Origin: Rhodovibrio salinarum DSM 9154 | Lineage (GTDB): Bacteria > Pseudomonadota > Alphaproteobacteria > Kiloniellales > Rhodovibrionaceae | Assembly: GCF_000515255.1 (NCBI RefSeq) | Contig: NZ_KI911559.1 | Span: 2,553,660-2,617,659, forward strand | Direction: 5' to 3' | DNA length: 64,000 bases | Part shown: piece after piece, positions 17,465 through 24,961 of the stretch | How positions within the stretch are numbered: the first letter of the stretch is position 1 | Layout: each line of letters opens with the position of its first letter | The notes under the pieces: model-generated | What the model saw: only the letters and a program-made list of their open reading frames with translations | Database searches by the model: none | Told to the model about the DNA's origin: nothing | Position numbers and translations under genes: made by a program

Positions 17465-18772
17465 CTATTGCGTCGCTTTCTGGCGTAAGCGTTCCAACAG
17501 CCGGACCGACGCGTAACCGTCTGCCGGCAGGTCGTTGGCGCTCTGGAACGCGCGGATCGCCGCGCGCGTCTGCGAACCCGGCACGCCGTCGACCGGCCCG
17601 GCGTCGAAGCCGAGCCGATTCAACAGACGCTGGATCTCCTCGGCCTGATCGAACGACAACGGCCGGTTGTCGGCGTCCCGACCGTGCTGGATCGCCGGCA
17701 AGCCGACGATGCGATCGGCTAGGTGCCCGACCGCGATCGCGTAGTTGATCGAGCGGTTCCAGCTCAGGATATGGCGGAAGTTCTCATAGACCAAAAAAGC
17801 GGGCCCGGCGTGCCCCTGCGGCAGGACGATCGATCCCTGCATGCCCGCAGGGGTCGACAATGGTTGGCCGTTTGCCTTGCGCACGCCGAGCTTGGCCCAG
17901 GCGTCAAGCGGCTTGCGCACGGACAGCGAGGCCTGGCGCAGGTCGAAGCCGTCCGGCAGCACAACCTCACGCCCCCATAGTTCGTCCCCCTTCCAGCCAA
18001 GGTCGCTCAGATAGTTCGCGCCGGAGGCGAAGACGTCGGGCAATGTCCCCCAGATGTCCTTCTTGCCATCGCCGGTGCGGTCGACCGCGTGATTCACAAA
18101 GGTCGAAGGGATGAACTGCAGATGCCCCATCGCCCCGGCCCAGGAGCCCATCATCCCGTCGGCCGTCACGTGACCCTGGTCGACGATGCGCAGCGCATCC
18201 AACAGTTGCGCCCGGAAGAACTCCGGACGCCGCTGATCGTAGGCAAGCGTGGCCAGCGCATCGATCACATGGAAGGACCCCAGATAATCGCCGAAGTTCG
18301 TCTCCAACCCCCAGAAGGCCACCAGGAAGCGCGGCTGCACGCCATAGTCGTCAGCGACTCGCTGCAGCAGATCGCGGTGCTCGGCGAGCATCTCGCGCCC
18401 GCGCTGAATGCGCTGCTCCGAAACGCGCTTGTCCAGGTAGCTCCAGAAGGTCTGCGTGAACTCAGGCTGCTGCCGGTCGAGCTCGATGACACGGTTAACC
18501 GGCGCGACGTCCGTCAGCGCGGACTCCAGGGTGGACGCCGCAATACCCTGCGTCCGCGCCTCATCACGCAGATCCTGCAGCCATTGCTCGAACGGCTGAT
18601 CGTTCTGCGGCGCGACGACGGCTTGCTTCTCGTCCTGCTGTGCCGTGGCCATTCCAGGGGTCGCGATCAGCGCGACAGCAGTGGCCAGCCCCGCCCAGAT
18701 ACCCAGCCAGCGCCGGCGCGGGCTGATACCAGAGGGACGCGTGGCGTTGTGGAGACAGGCAATCGTGGCCAT
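17465..18772 (-). CDS. Lytic murein transglycosylase B family protein with PG-binding domain
   Basis: A 435-residue secreted wall enzyme that cleaves MurNAc-GlcNAc bonds to give 1,6-anhydro ends. A basic leader and hydrophobic stretch WLGIWAGLATAVALIATPG precede a cleavage site near MATAQQ. The SLT_2 catalytic domain contains FLVAFWGLETNFGDYLGSF, where Glu is the catalytic acid, and GAMGHLQFIPSTF. The C-terminal 65 residues form a PG_binding_1 domain (AEEIQRLLNRLGFDAGPVDGVPGSQTRAAIRAFQ). I start at ATG 18772 because the earlier open frame runs through intergenic sequence and the tRNA-Ser gene. It heads the wall gene group; the symbol mltB could apply, but the alphaproteobacterial members form their own subgroup. 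Confidence 0.92.
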   Translation of the reverse strand: MATIACLHNATRPSGISPRRRWLGIWAGLATAVALIATPGMATAQQDEKQAVVAPQNDQPFEQWLQDLRDEARTQGIAASTLESALTDVAPVNRVIELDRQQPEFTQTFWSYLDKRVSEQRIQRGREMLAEHRDLLQRVADDYGVQPRFLVAFWGLETNFGDYLGSFHVIDALATLAYDQRRPEFFRAQLLDALRIVDQGHVTADGMMGSWAGAMGHLQFIPSTFVNHAVDRTGDGKKDIWGTLPDVFASGANYLSDLGWKGDELWGREVVLPDGFDLRQASLSVRKPLDAWAKLGVRKANGQPLSTPAGMQGSIVLPQGHAGPAFLVYENFRHILSWNRSINYAIAVGHLADRIVGLPAIQHGRDADNRPLSFDQAEEIQRLLNRLGFDAGPVDGVPGSQTRAAIRAFQSANDLPADGYASVRLLERLRQKATQ

Positions 18773-18955
18773 CGGACGAGCACTCCAAGCGCGACTCGCG
18801 AACCGCCGCAATCGGTCCGCTTTCAATGCCGGCGCTTCTGCCACAAAGGTCGGGGTCTGGCAATTGACCGTGCGCCCTGTTTGCACGCACCACCTTGATG
18901 CCGCCCGGTCACCCGGTCTAAATCGCAACAGCGCGGCGCGCACCCGGGCCGCTGC

Positions 18956-19048
18956 GGGGGAGTGGCAGAGCGGTCGAATGCGGCGGTCTTGAAAACCGCA
19001 GAGGTGGCGTTCCCACCTCCGGGGGTTCGAATCCCTCCTCCCCCGCCA
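18956..19048 (+). tRNA. tRNA-Ser (UGA)
   Basis: A 93-nt class II tRNA with encoded CCA. The acceptor arms GGGGGAG/CTCCCCC pair over 7 bp with discriminator G. The anticodon stem GCGGT/ACCGC encloses CTTGAAA, giving anticodon TGA. The long variable arm (GAGGTGGCGTTCCCACCTC) is typical of serine, and the T-loop is TTCGAAT. Confidence 0.97.
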
Positions 19049-19109
19049 ATTTCGGGCTCGGCAGCTGTGCGAAAAGCTCCTTCTTATCGCGCCGCACCGC
19101 GTTGGCTTT

Positions 19110-20033
19110 CTATGGCCTCGACGCCTGCTCGGCCATCTCCGCCGTGCGGTTGGCCGGTTCGGATTCTTCGACATAGAGGCTGGCCGTCATGCCCGAGGCG
19201 AGCGGCAGGCCAGACGGGACGTCCTCAATCCGCACTCGGACCGGGATCCGCTGCGCGAGGCGCACCCACTCGAAAACTGGGTCGACCGCGGGCAAGCCAT
19301 GCTGATCGGCGGTATCGTTGCTGTCGGCGATACCGTGTCCGATGCTTTCGACATGTCCTTCAAGCTCCGGATCGAACCCCATCAGAAGGACGCGCACGGA
19401 ATCCCCGATCCGGATGCGGTCGAGTTGGGTTTCCAGGAAGTATCCGGTCACCCGGAAGCTGTCGGCATCGACCATGGCGACCGCCATCTGACCGGCGGTT
19501 GCATAGTCGCCCGGTCGCAGGTGGAGGTTGGTGACCCAGCCGTCCGCCGGTGCCCGGACCGTCGCCCGCTCCAGATTGAGTTCGGCAAGATCGAGTGCGG
19601 CCTGCGCCTCCCGATAGTTCGCCTCGGCGGCAACCGCCTCGCGCGTGGCTTGTTCGACGGTTTCCGCACTGACCGCGCCGCTGGCACGTAGGGACTTGCG
19701 CCGTCGGGCGATCGACTTTTTCAGGTGCAAAGTCGCCTTGCTGGATTCCAGCTTTGCTTGCGCCTGCTCGACTGCCAGCCGGAACCGGCTCGGGTCGATC
19801 TTGAAAAGGACATCGCCGCGCTGCACAGCTTGGTTGTTGGTCACCTCGACCTGCAAGACGGTCCCGGAAACCTCCGGGGCGATCTTCACCACGTCAGCCG
19901 TGACCCGGCCATCGCGGGTCCAGGGTGCGTTGACGTAGTAGTCCCACATATGCCGGCCGAGCAGCACCGCGCAGACGACCATAATGAGGGTCAGGAGAAT
20001 GCGGCCTGCTTGGTTTCGAAGCGAAGACATCAT
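19110..20033 (-). CDS. HlyD-family membrane fusion protein of an Aae-type efflux system
   Basis: A 307-residue periplasmic adaptor. It has an N-terminal membrane anchor ILLTLIMVVCAVLLG, then NAPWTRDGRVTADVVKIAPEVSG (the AaeA/EmrA-like barrel-sandwich start), a coiled-coil hairpin over residues about 95-165 with RATVRAPADGWVTNLHLRPGDYA as the second lipoyl half, and a beta-barrel end. ATG 20033 overlaps the DUF1656 stop in ATGA. With FUSC and DUF1656 proteins this forms an AaeXAB-like exporter, known in Escherichia coli for p-hydroxybenzoate. The actual substrate here is inferred only from the family. Confidence 0.92.
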   Translation of the reverse strand: MMSSLRNQAGRILLTLIMVVCAVLLGRHMWDYYVNAPWTRDGRVTADVVKIAPEVSGTVLQVEVTNNQAVQRGDVLFKIDPSRFRLAVEQAQAKLESSKATLHLKKSIARRRKSLRASGAVSAETVEQATREAVAAEANYREAQAALDLAELNLERATVRAPADGWVTNLHLRPGDYATAGQMAVAMVDADSFRVTGYFLETQLDRIRIGDSVRVLLMGFDPELEGHVESIGHGIADSNDTADQHGLPAVDPVFEWVRLAQRIPVRVRIEDVPSGLPLASGMTASLYVEESEPANRTAEMAEQASRP

Positions 20034-20239
20034 GGCGAAAGACGTTCTTGTAAAAGCACTGCGGTCCCAAGGAGCGTGAAAAAAAGTGCGACGTTGAAAA
20101 GCGCCGGATGCCAGACGTGCCGATAGAGGCCAGCCGCCGAAAACATCCGTCTTATGGCGAGAAACACCCCGTAGCAGCCAAGGACCAGAGGCAGCAGCAT
20201 CGGGACATAAACGCCAAAGAGGTCGAGGTCCGGCCTCAT
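20030..20239 (-). CDS. DUF1656 small membrane protein (AaeX-like)
   Basis: A 69-residue protein with two membrane helices: VYVPMLLPLVLGCYGVFLAI and HPALFNVALFFTLLGTAVLL. It begins MRPDLDLFGVYVP, the DUF1656 opening. AaeX homologues always lie between the FUSC and HlyD genes of aromatic acid exporters, as here. Their exact role is not known. Both its start and its stop are in 4-nt ATGA overlaps with its neighbours. Confidence 0.92.
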   Translation of the reverse strand: MRPDLDLFGVYVPMLLPLVLGCYGVFLAIRRMFSAAGLYRHVWHPALFNVALFFTLLGTAVLLQERLSP

Positions 20240-22293
20240 GCACCCCCCTCCACCGACGTTGCGATCAGTTCCGGCGGATCGCTCGCTGGAAACAGCGCGT
20301 TGCGCAGCCCAACCAACGCATCCCGGACGCGACGCGGTGGCGCCGCGAGGGGTGTCTCGAACGGCAGCGTCCTGAGACAGGCATCGAGCGTCATCAACAG
20401 GGAAGCGGTCTCGGCTGGCTTGCCCGCACGCCGGGCGCGATAGTGCGCCGCCAACCGTTCAAGCAGATCCTCCACGGTCTGGCGCTGGGGCGCGGACAAG
20501 CCGTTCTTGTTGCGTTGGATCTTGAGCGTATCCAAAGCGACCCGCAGGTCGCGCAGGATGTCGTTGCCAACCAGGCTTGAGTCCGGCGCAACGGCGGCGA
20601 GTTTCGGCACCAGAAGGCCGAGCTGGTCGGTCATGCGATGCAGCACCGTCTCGCGATCGATCCGGCGCGGGGTACGGGCGGTCTCGATCACCATGCCCCA
20701 GCCCGATTTCAGCAGGCGCGATGCGCTGGTCTCGGCCCCGATCGCACGGACGGTCGCCAGTACGATCGTGGCGATCGCGACCCCGATCAACGTCGCGAGG
20801 CTGACGTTCGCGAACGCGACGAAATCCATCCTCAGCCGCTCGTCGAGCTGGAGCATGTAGATCAAATTGACGCTGAGTTGGAACCCCATCAGCCAGCGCG
20901 CGGGGATGGCGAGCAGGATGCCAACGGGGATCAAGAACAGCCCCAGCGCCAGGACCAGGGGCACGAACCCATGGATCCATGGCAGGATCGCGAATTCGTA
21001 GACGAAGGTGATGCACGCCGCAGCCGCAACATAAAGCATCACCTTCTGCAGCGCGGGCCGCGCATCGTCCAAGGTGGCGAGCACGCAACACAGGATGCTC
21101 GCGATCTGCACGGCGTAGCTGCCATAGCTCCAGTCGGTGGCGATCCACAAGCTGCAGGACAGTAGGATGGCCACGACCACCGCGCATGCGGAGAGCAGGG
21201 CCATGCCGTAGTCGCTATGGAGGTTGGCCGGCCGCCGGTCGCCGACCGACAAGGCTTGGCTGAGCGCGTGCGTGGAGCCCTGCGCCATATCCATCCGCAG
21301 CAGCCGGCAGTCGCGCCAGACCTCGACGAGATCGCGCAGCCGCTTGGCAAGGCGCACAACCAAAAGGTCCCGCCACCTGGGCCGGTCCTCCCTCGGGGTC
21401 CGCTCCTGCGAGATCTCCGCGAGCAGCGCGTCAGCCTGCGCAATCACGTCCTCGTCCGAGGAGCTGATCCAGGTGGCGATGCGCTCGAGCAAGATGCCCT
21501 CGCGTCCACGCCCCTCGGCGCTGCGGTCCAACTCGGACACGATGTCCGCGATCTCCGAAAGCAGCGGCAACAGCGCCACCATACGCTGCTGCAGCGCATT
21601 CATATGGTTGGTGAGCGCCTGGCCCTTAATGCCTTCGTAGCCAACGTGTGTCGTAAAGCTACGCAGATCGACCGCGTCGGCCGCGAGATCGTGGCGTTGG
21701 CGCAAGGCGGCGTCGGTCTTGCCATTCCCAAGAAGAACGTCGTGCGTCAGGCTGCCGGCGTTGTCGAGCCAGCCCTCGACCCGGCGCGCCAGCACCGGCC
21801 CCGCCGCGCGCGGAAACACACTGCGGGCGATCACGGCGGAACAGAGAATGCCGATGGCGATTTCCTCGACGCGCGCCACCGCATAGTCGAAGCTCACTTC
21901 CGGCGTGTTGACGAGCGCGAAACCGGTTAGGGCCGCCGTGTACCCCGACAACTGGAACAAGTAGGCCCGCGGCGTGCGGTCGAGCATGGCGATAAACAGG
22001 CAGGTGCCGCACCAACCGGCAATGCCGAGCGACAGCAACACCGGCGAGAAGAAAAGATTGGGCACGAGTACCACGGTCATCGCCGCCCCAAGCACGGTGC
22101 CAATAAGACGGTAGACCGCTTTTGACGTATTGGCACCGGCCAAAGGGTTGGCGGTGATATAAACCGTGCCCGCGGCCCAGAACGGTTGCTCCAAGCCGAA
22201 CCTCAACGCGATCCAATAGGCCAGCATGGATGCGCTGAACGTCTTTACGGAGAAGACGACGTCTTCGACCGCGAGAGGCTTGGCTGAACTCAT
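20236..22293 (-). CDS. FUSC-family inner-membrane exporter (AaeB-like)
   Basis: A 685-residue transporter with two blocks of membrane helices, near residues 15-180 and 365-540, separated by a soluble middle part. The opening FSVKTFSASMLAYWIALRFGLEQPFWAAGTVYI and the following GANTSKAVYRLIGTVLGA match the FUSC/AaeB signature (A-W-A-x-x-T-V with R-x-x-G-T-xx-G). ATG 22293 overlaps the marR stop as ATGA and its own stop overlaps the DUF1656 start. It probably exports hydroxylated aromatic acids with the HlyD protein downstream. It has no ATPase domain, so export should be driven by ion gradient. Confidence 0.93.
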   Translation of the reverse strand: MSSAKPLAVEDVVFSVKTFSASMLAYWIALRFGLEQPFWAAGTVYITANPLAGANTSKAVYRLIGTVLGAAMTVVLVPNLFFSPVLLSLGIAGWCGTCLFIAMLDRTPRAYLFQLSGYTAALTGFALVNTPEVSFDYAVARVEEIAIGILCSAVIARSVFPRAAGPVLARRVEGWLDNAGSLTHDVLLGNGKTDAALRQRHDLAADAVDLRSFTTHVGYEGIKGQALTNHMNALQQRMVALLPLLSEIADIVSELDRSAEGRGREGILLERIATWISSSDEDVIAQADALLAEISQERTPREDRPRWRDLLVVRLAKRLRDLVEVWRDCRLLRMDMAQGSTHALSQALSVGDRRPANLHSDYGMALLSACAVVVAILLSCSLWIATDWSYGSYAVQIASILCCVLATLDDARPALQKVMLYVAAAACITFVYEFAILPWIHGFVPLVLALGLFLIPVGILLAIPARWLMGFQLSVNLIYMLQLDERLRMDFVAFANVSLATLIGVAIATIVLATVRAIGAETSASRLLKSGWGMVIETARTPRRIDRETVLHRMTDQLGLLVPKLAAVAPDSSLVGNDILRDLRVALDTLKIQRNKNGLSAPQRQTVEDLLERLAAHYRARRAGKPAETASLLMTLDACLRTLPFETPLAAPPRRVRDALVGLRNALFPASDPPELIATSVEGGA

Positions 22294-22766
22294 CCGCGCT
22301 TGGTCCGGGACTGGCAATCTTCAAGCGCGGCAGACATCTGCAGCAGTAAGCGATGAGTCGCTTCGATATCGGCCGGCGCGACGTCCCGCAGCAGCTCCTC
22401 GCGCAACGCCACGGCAATCCGATCGACCCGCAGGCCGAGCTCGCGCCCCTCTTCCGTCAGCTCGAGCAGCTTGGCCCGGCGGTCGGAGGGATCCTCCCGG
22501 CGCTGCAGCAGCTCCTTCTTTTGCAGGGCATCGATGATCCAGACGACGGTGGAATTTTCCAGACCGAGCCGCTGCGCCAGTTCGCGTTGACGCATCAGCT
22601 TGTCGCCTGCGCGCAGCAGCTCAAGGATCGGCAACGCGGTGGCGTCGGACAGGCCTTCCTCGGCGATACGTTGGCCGAGAATACGCCGCCATGCCTGCCC
22701 GACCGCCGGCAGGAGCCGGCCAAAATCGGACCACTGCTGCCCGTTCGTTTTTTGATCGCTTGCCAT
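22290..22766 (-). CDS. MarR-family regulator of the efflux operon
   Basis: A 158-residue winged-helix repressor-like protein. The recognition region ELAQRLGLENSTVVWIIDALQKKELLQRREDPSDRRAKLLELTEEGREL carries the MarR DxRxKxLxLTxxG wing. ATG 22766 follows AGGG-rich sequence; sixteen in-frame codons upstream are not family-like. It is first in the marR-FUSC-DUF1656-hlyD operon, and so likely regulates it and itself in response to the exported aromatic compound. A 12-bp palindrome and promoter-like boxes lie upstream at 22805-22849. Confidence 0.93.
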   Translation of the reverse strand: MASDQKTNGQQWSDFGRLLPAVGQAWRRILGQRIAEEGLSDATALPILELLRAGDKLMRQRELAQRLGLENSTVVWIIDALQKKELLQRREDPSDRRAKLLELTEEGRELGLRVDRIAVALREELLRDVAPADIEATHRLLLQMSAALEDCQSRTKRG

Positions 22767-22804
22767 GCTTACCCTGCCCCTTCGGGGCTGTGAATCTGAA
22801 GGGC

Positions 22805-22832
22805 AAAATATCATGGAATTCCACTAATACAA
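22805..22832 (-). promoter_or_regulatory. Predicted sigma-70 promoter of the marR-efflux operon
   Basis: On the minus strand TTGTAT (22827-22832) and TATTTT (22805-22810) are separated by 16 nt. The predicted transcript starts near 22798, giving a leader of about 30 nt before the marR ATG. This is pattern matching only. Confidence 0.45.
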
Positions 22833-22837
22833 TTCTC

Positions 22838-22849
22838 ATGCATATGCAT
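22838..22849. promoter_or_regulatory. 12-bp perfect palindrome ATGCATATGCAT, candidate MarR operator
   Basis: The palindrome lies 5 bp upstream of the predicted -35 box of the marR operon. MarR proteins bind 15-20 bp palindromes near their own promoters, so it is a plausible autoregulatory site, though somewhat short. Confidence 0.45.
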
Positions 22850-22940
22850 CGCGGGCAGACCACCCGGATTGAATCTGCAAACCTGGCAGGGTTTACCCTG
22901 GAACGTAGGCGAGACGCCCCGCCCGCAACGACCGTTCGCT

Positions 22941-23843
22941 TCAGGCGACCTCGAGTTCGGCCCGCAGCCAGGCAAGCAAAGCATCCGCCTGTCTGGGATC
23001 GCCGCGCCGGGTGCCGCGGAAGACTGAGATTTCCGCAGGACGCGCCACGGTCTCGCGACAAGCCTGAACCAGTTTGCCATCGGCGATCAGCCCCGTGACC
23101 GTCCGCCGCCAGCCAAGCGCAATCCCCTGTCTGGCGACCGCGGCCTGAAGGACCAGCGGGAAGCTGTCGAAATCGACGATGCGGGCATCTCTCGGAATAG
23201 ATTGCCCAATGGCCGTGAACCACTCGGGCCAATCCATCCAGTCCTGCGGCACCACCCGGTGGGAAAGCAGCGGGTACTCCGCCAGCCCGGCCGGCGAGAG
23301 CGGGAGATCGCTCTCGTCGATCAGGCTCGGTGCGGCCACCGGGAAGATCTCGTCCGACGCTGTGAAGGCCAGCCGCGCCGAACCCGAAGGCCGTCCGGTT
23401 GTCTGGATGGCGACGTCGAAGGGTTCGGCGACCTCGGTCACGGGCGCGAGGGAACTGACCACCCGCACTTCCAACCCGGGGTGGCGCTTGTGGAAATGGG
23501 CCAGACGCGGCATCAGCCAGTAAAAGGCCTCGCAGAGCTGGCAATGCAGCACGAGACCACCGGGATGTCGGGCGCCGCGCAGCCGCGCCGCCTCGGCCGC
23601 CATGTCCGCAAGCGCGGCCCCGACGACCCGCCCGAACTGGCGTCCCTCCTCGGTCAGGAAGACCGCTCTGTTGCGACGTTCGAAAAGCACCACGCCCAGA
23701 TCGGCCTCGAGCGCGGCAATCTGCTTGCTCACCGCCGTCTGGGTCAGGCCAAGTTCCTCAGCCGCCGCAGTGAAGTTCTCATGCCGGGCCGCGGCCTCGA
23801 AGGGGCGCAGGCGCGACAGCGGCGGCAGGGCGCGGCGATCCAT
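22941..23843 (-). CDS. LysR-family transcriptional regulator (GcvA-like)
   Basis: A 300-residue regulator. The N-terminal helix-turn-helix reads RLRPFEAAARHENFTAAAEELGLTQTAVSKQIAALEADLGVVLFERR, with the PPLSRLRPFEAAARH opening usual in the GcvA/AmpR subgroup. The effector domain follows with LVLHCQLCEAFYWLMPRLAHFHKRHPGLEV. It is divergent from an EamA transporter 69 nt away, and the gap holds two ACTAGT-centred palindromes 22 bp apart. LysR proteins often control the divergent neighbour, so it probably regulates that exporter in response to the exported metabolite. Confidence 0.93.
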   Translation of the reverse strand: MDRRALPPLSRLRPFEAAARHENFTAAAEELGLTQTAVSKQIAALEADLGVVLFERRNRAVFLTEEGRQFGRVVGAALADMAAEAARLRGARHPGGLVLHCQLCEAFYWLMPRLAHFHKRHPGLEVRVVSSLAPVTEVAEPFDVAIQTTGRPSGSARLAFTASDEIFPVAAPSLIDESDLPLSPAGLAEYPLLSHRVVPQDWMDWPEWFTAIGQSIPRDARIVDFDSFPLVLQAAVARQGIALGWRRTVTGLIADGKLVQACRETVARPAEISVFRGTRRGDPRQADALLAWLRAELEVA

Positions 23844-23866
23844 TCCAAAGCCTCATGTTTTTCCGA

Positions 23867-23898
23867 CGACTAGTCATTTTATGCAGCCATACTAGTCG
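23867..23898. promoter_or_regulatory. Paired palindrome, candidate LysR operator
   Basis: CGACTAGT (23867-23874) and ACTAGTCG (23891-23898) form an inverted repeat. Each centres on the palindrome ACTAGT, and the centres are 22 bp apart. The pair lies in the 69-bp gap between the divergent lysR and EamA genes, where LysR proteins bind as tetramers to two such sites. Confidence 0.6.
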
Positions 23899-23912
23899 GC
23901 TTTCCATACCTT

Positions 23913-24845
23913 ATGGCATGGATATCCGTCCCTTCGGCCCGAGCTGGCGGGCCAACACTCGGCATCGCCGCGATCGTGGTCGCGGTGTTTCTCCTCTCCT
24001 TCTCGGACGCTTTGGTGAAACTGGCCGGGGACCGCTTCGGACTGGGGCAGCTCGTACTTCTGCGCTCGCTCGTCGCGGCCGGGCTCCTGGCCGGCGCAGT
24101 ATTCGCTATGAGCGGCGCGGCCGCGCTCTATCCCAAACGACCAGGCTGGGTCTGCACGCGAAGCCTTTGCCTGGCAGCGATGTGGCTCAGCTACTATGCC
24201 GCCCTGCCCGCGTTGTCCTTCGCGCTCGCGGCGGCTTGCTACTACAGCTCGCCTGTCTGGATGGCGCTGATCGCGCGCTTCGCCCTGCACGTGCCGATCG
24301 GTGGGCGCGGCTGGCTCGCGATCGCGCTCTCCCTGGCCGGCGTCATCCTAACGGTCGACCCACAGCCAGGAAACGTCTCACCCCTGCTGCTGTTGCCGCT
24401 TGCCGCGGCGGGTTTCTACGCCCTTGCCGGAATCATCACCTGGCGCCGCTGCCAGGACGAAACAGCCGGGGCAATGGCACTGAATCTCAATATCACCCTC
24501 TGCGCCGTGGCCGGTCTCTGGCTTGTCGCGCTCGCTGTAGCCAGCTCGCCGGAGAAAGCCGGGTTCGTCCTCGCGTTTTGGCCAGAACTCAGTGCATCCG
24601 ACTGGTTTCTGGTGGTCCTTTTGGGCGTCCTATTGGCCATCATCGCCATGGCGGTTGCCTTGGCCTACCGTCTTGCGCCCACGCCCATCGTTGGGGTCTT
24701 CGACACGGCCTATCTGGGGTTCGCGGCACTTTGGGGCGCCCTTTTGTTCGCCGACATGCCGACGCCTCAGGAAGGGGCCGGGATCTGCATGATCCTCGCC
24801 GGGGCGATCCTGATTAGCCTTCGTGCCCCGCGTGGAAAGGTCTGA
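23913..24845 (+). CDS. EamA/DMT-family transporter
   Basis: A 310-residue inner-membrane protein with ten hydrophobic segments in two EamA halves. The first half contains FLLSFSDALVKLAGDRFGLGQLVLLRSLVAAGLL, and the second is seen from LLLLPLAAAGFYALAGIITWR to GAGICMILAGAILISLRAP. Members export amino acids, purines or other metabolites; the substrate here is unknown. ATG 23913 gives a normal N-terminus. It is divergent from the lysR gene and convergent with the BCCT gene, with which it shares the terminator hairpin at 24879-24910. Confidence 0.88.
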   Translation: MAWISVPSARAGGPTLGIAAIVVAVFLLSFSDALVKLAGDRFGLGQLVLLRSLVAAGLLAGAVFAMSGAAALYPKRPGWVCTRSLCLAAMWLSYYAALPALSFALAAACYYSSPVWMALIARFALHVPIGGRGWLAIALSLAGVILTVDPQPGNVSPLLLLPLAAAGFYALAGIITWRRCQDETAGAMALNLNITLCAVAGLWLVALAVASSPEKAGFVLAFWPELSASDWFLVVLLGVLLAIIAMAVALAYRLAPTPIVGVFDTAYLGFAALWGALLFADMPTPQEGAGICMILAGAILISLRAPRGKV

Positions 24846-24866
24846 GAAACCTCAGCCGATAAGACG

Positions 24867-24910
24867 TAAAAACGAAAACCGCCGTCCGCACCGGTTGGTG
24901 CGAACGGCGG
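24867..24910 (-). terminator. Intrinsic terminator of the BCCT carrier gene, shared with EamA gene
   Basis: A 14-bp stem with one mismatch pairs 24879-24892 with 24897-24910 around a GGTT loop. Read on the minus strand it is followed by TTTTCGTTTTTACG, a good U-tract. It lies 51 nt beyond the BCCT stop and 33 nt beyond the plus-strand EamA stop. Confidence 0.85.
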
Positions 24911-24961
24911 CATTCGGTCTCTCCCGTGAGTTCGAGCTTCGCGCTTCGCGCGCGGCCGAGA

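Noticed and set aside
18773-19174. N-terminal extension of the MltB-like frame
   Set aside because: It passes through intergenic sequence and the tRNA-Ser gene; the signal peptide begins near ATG 18772.
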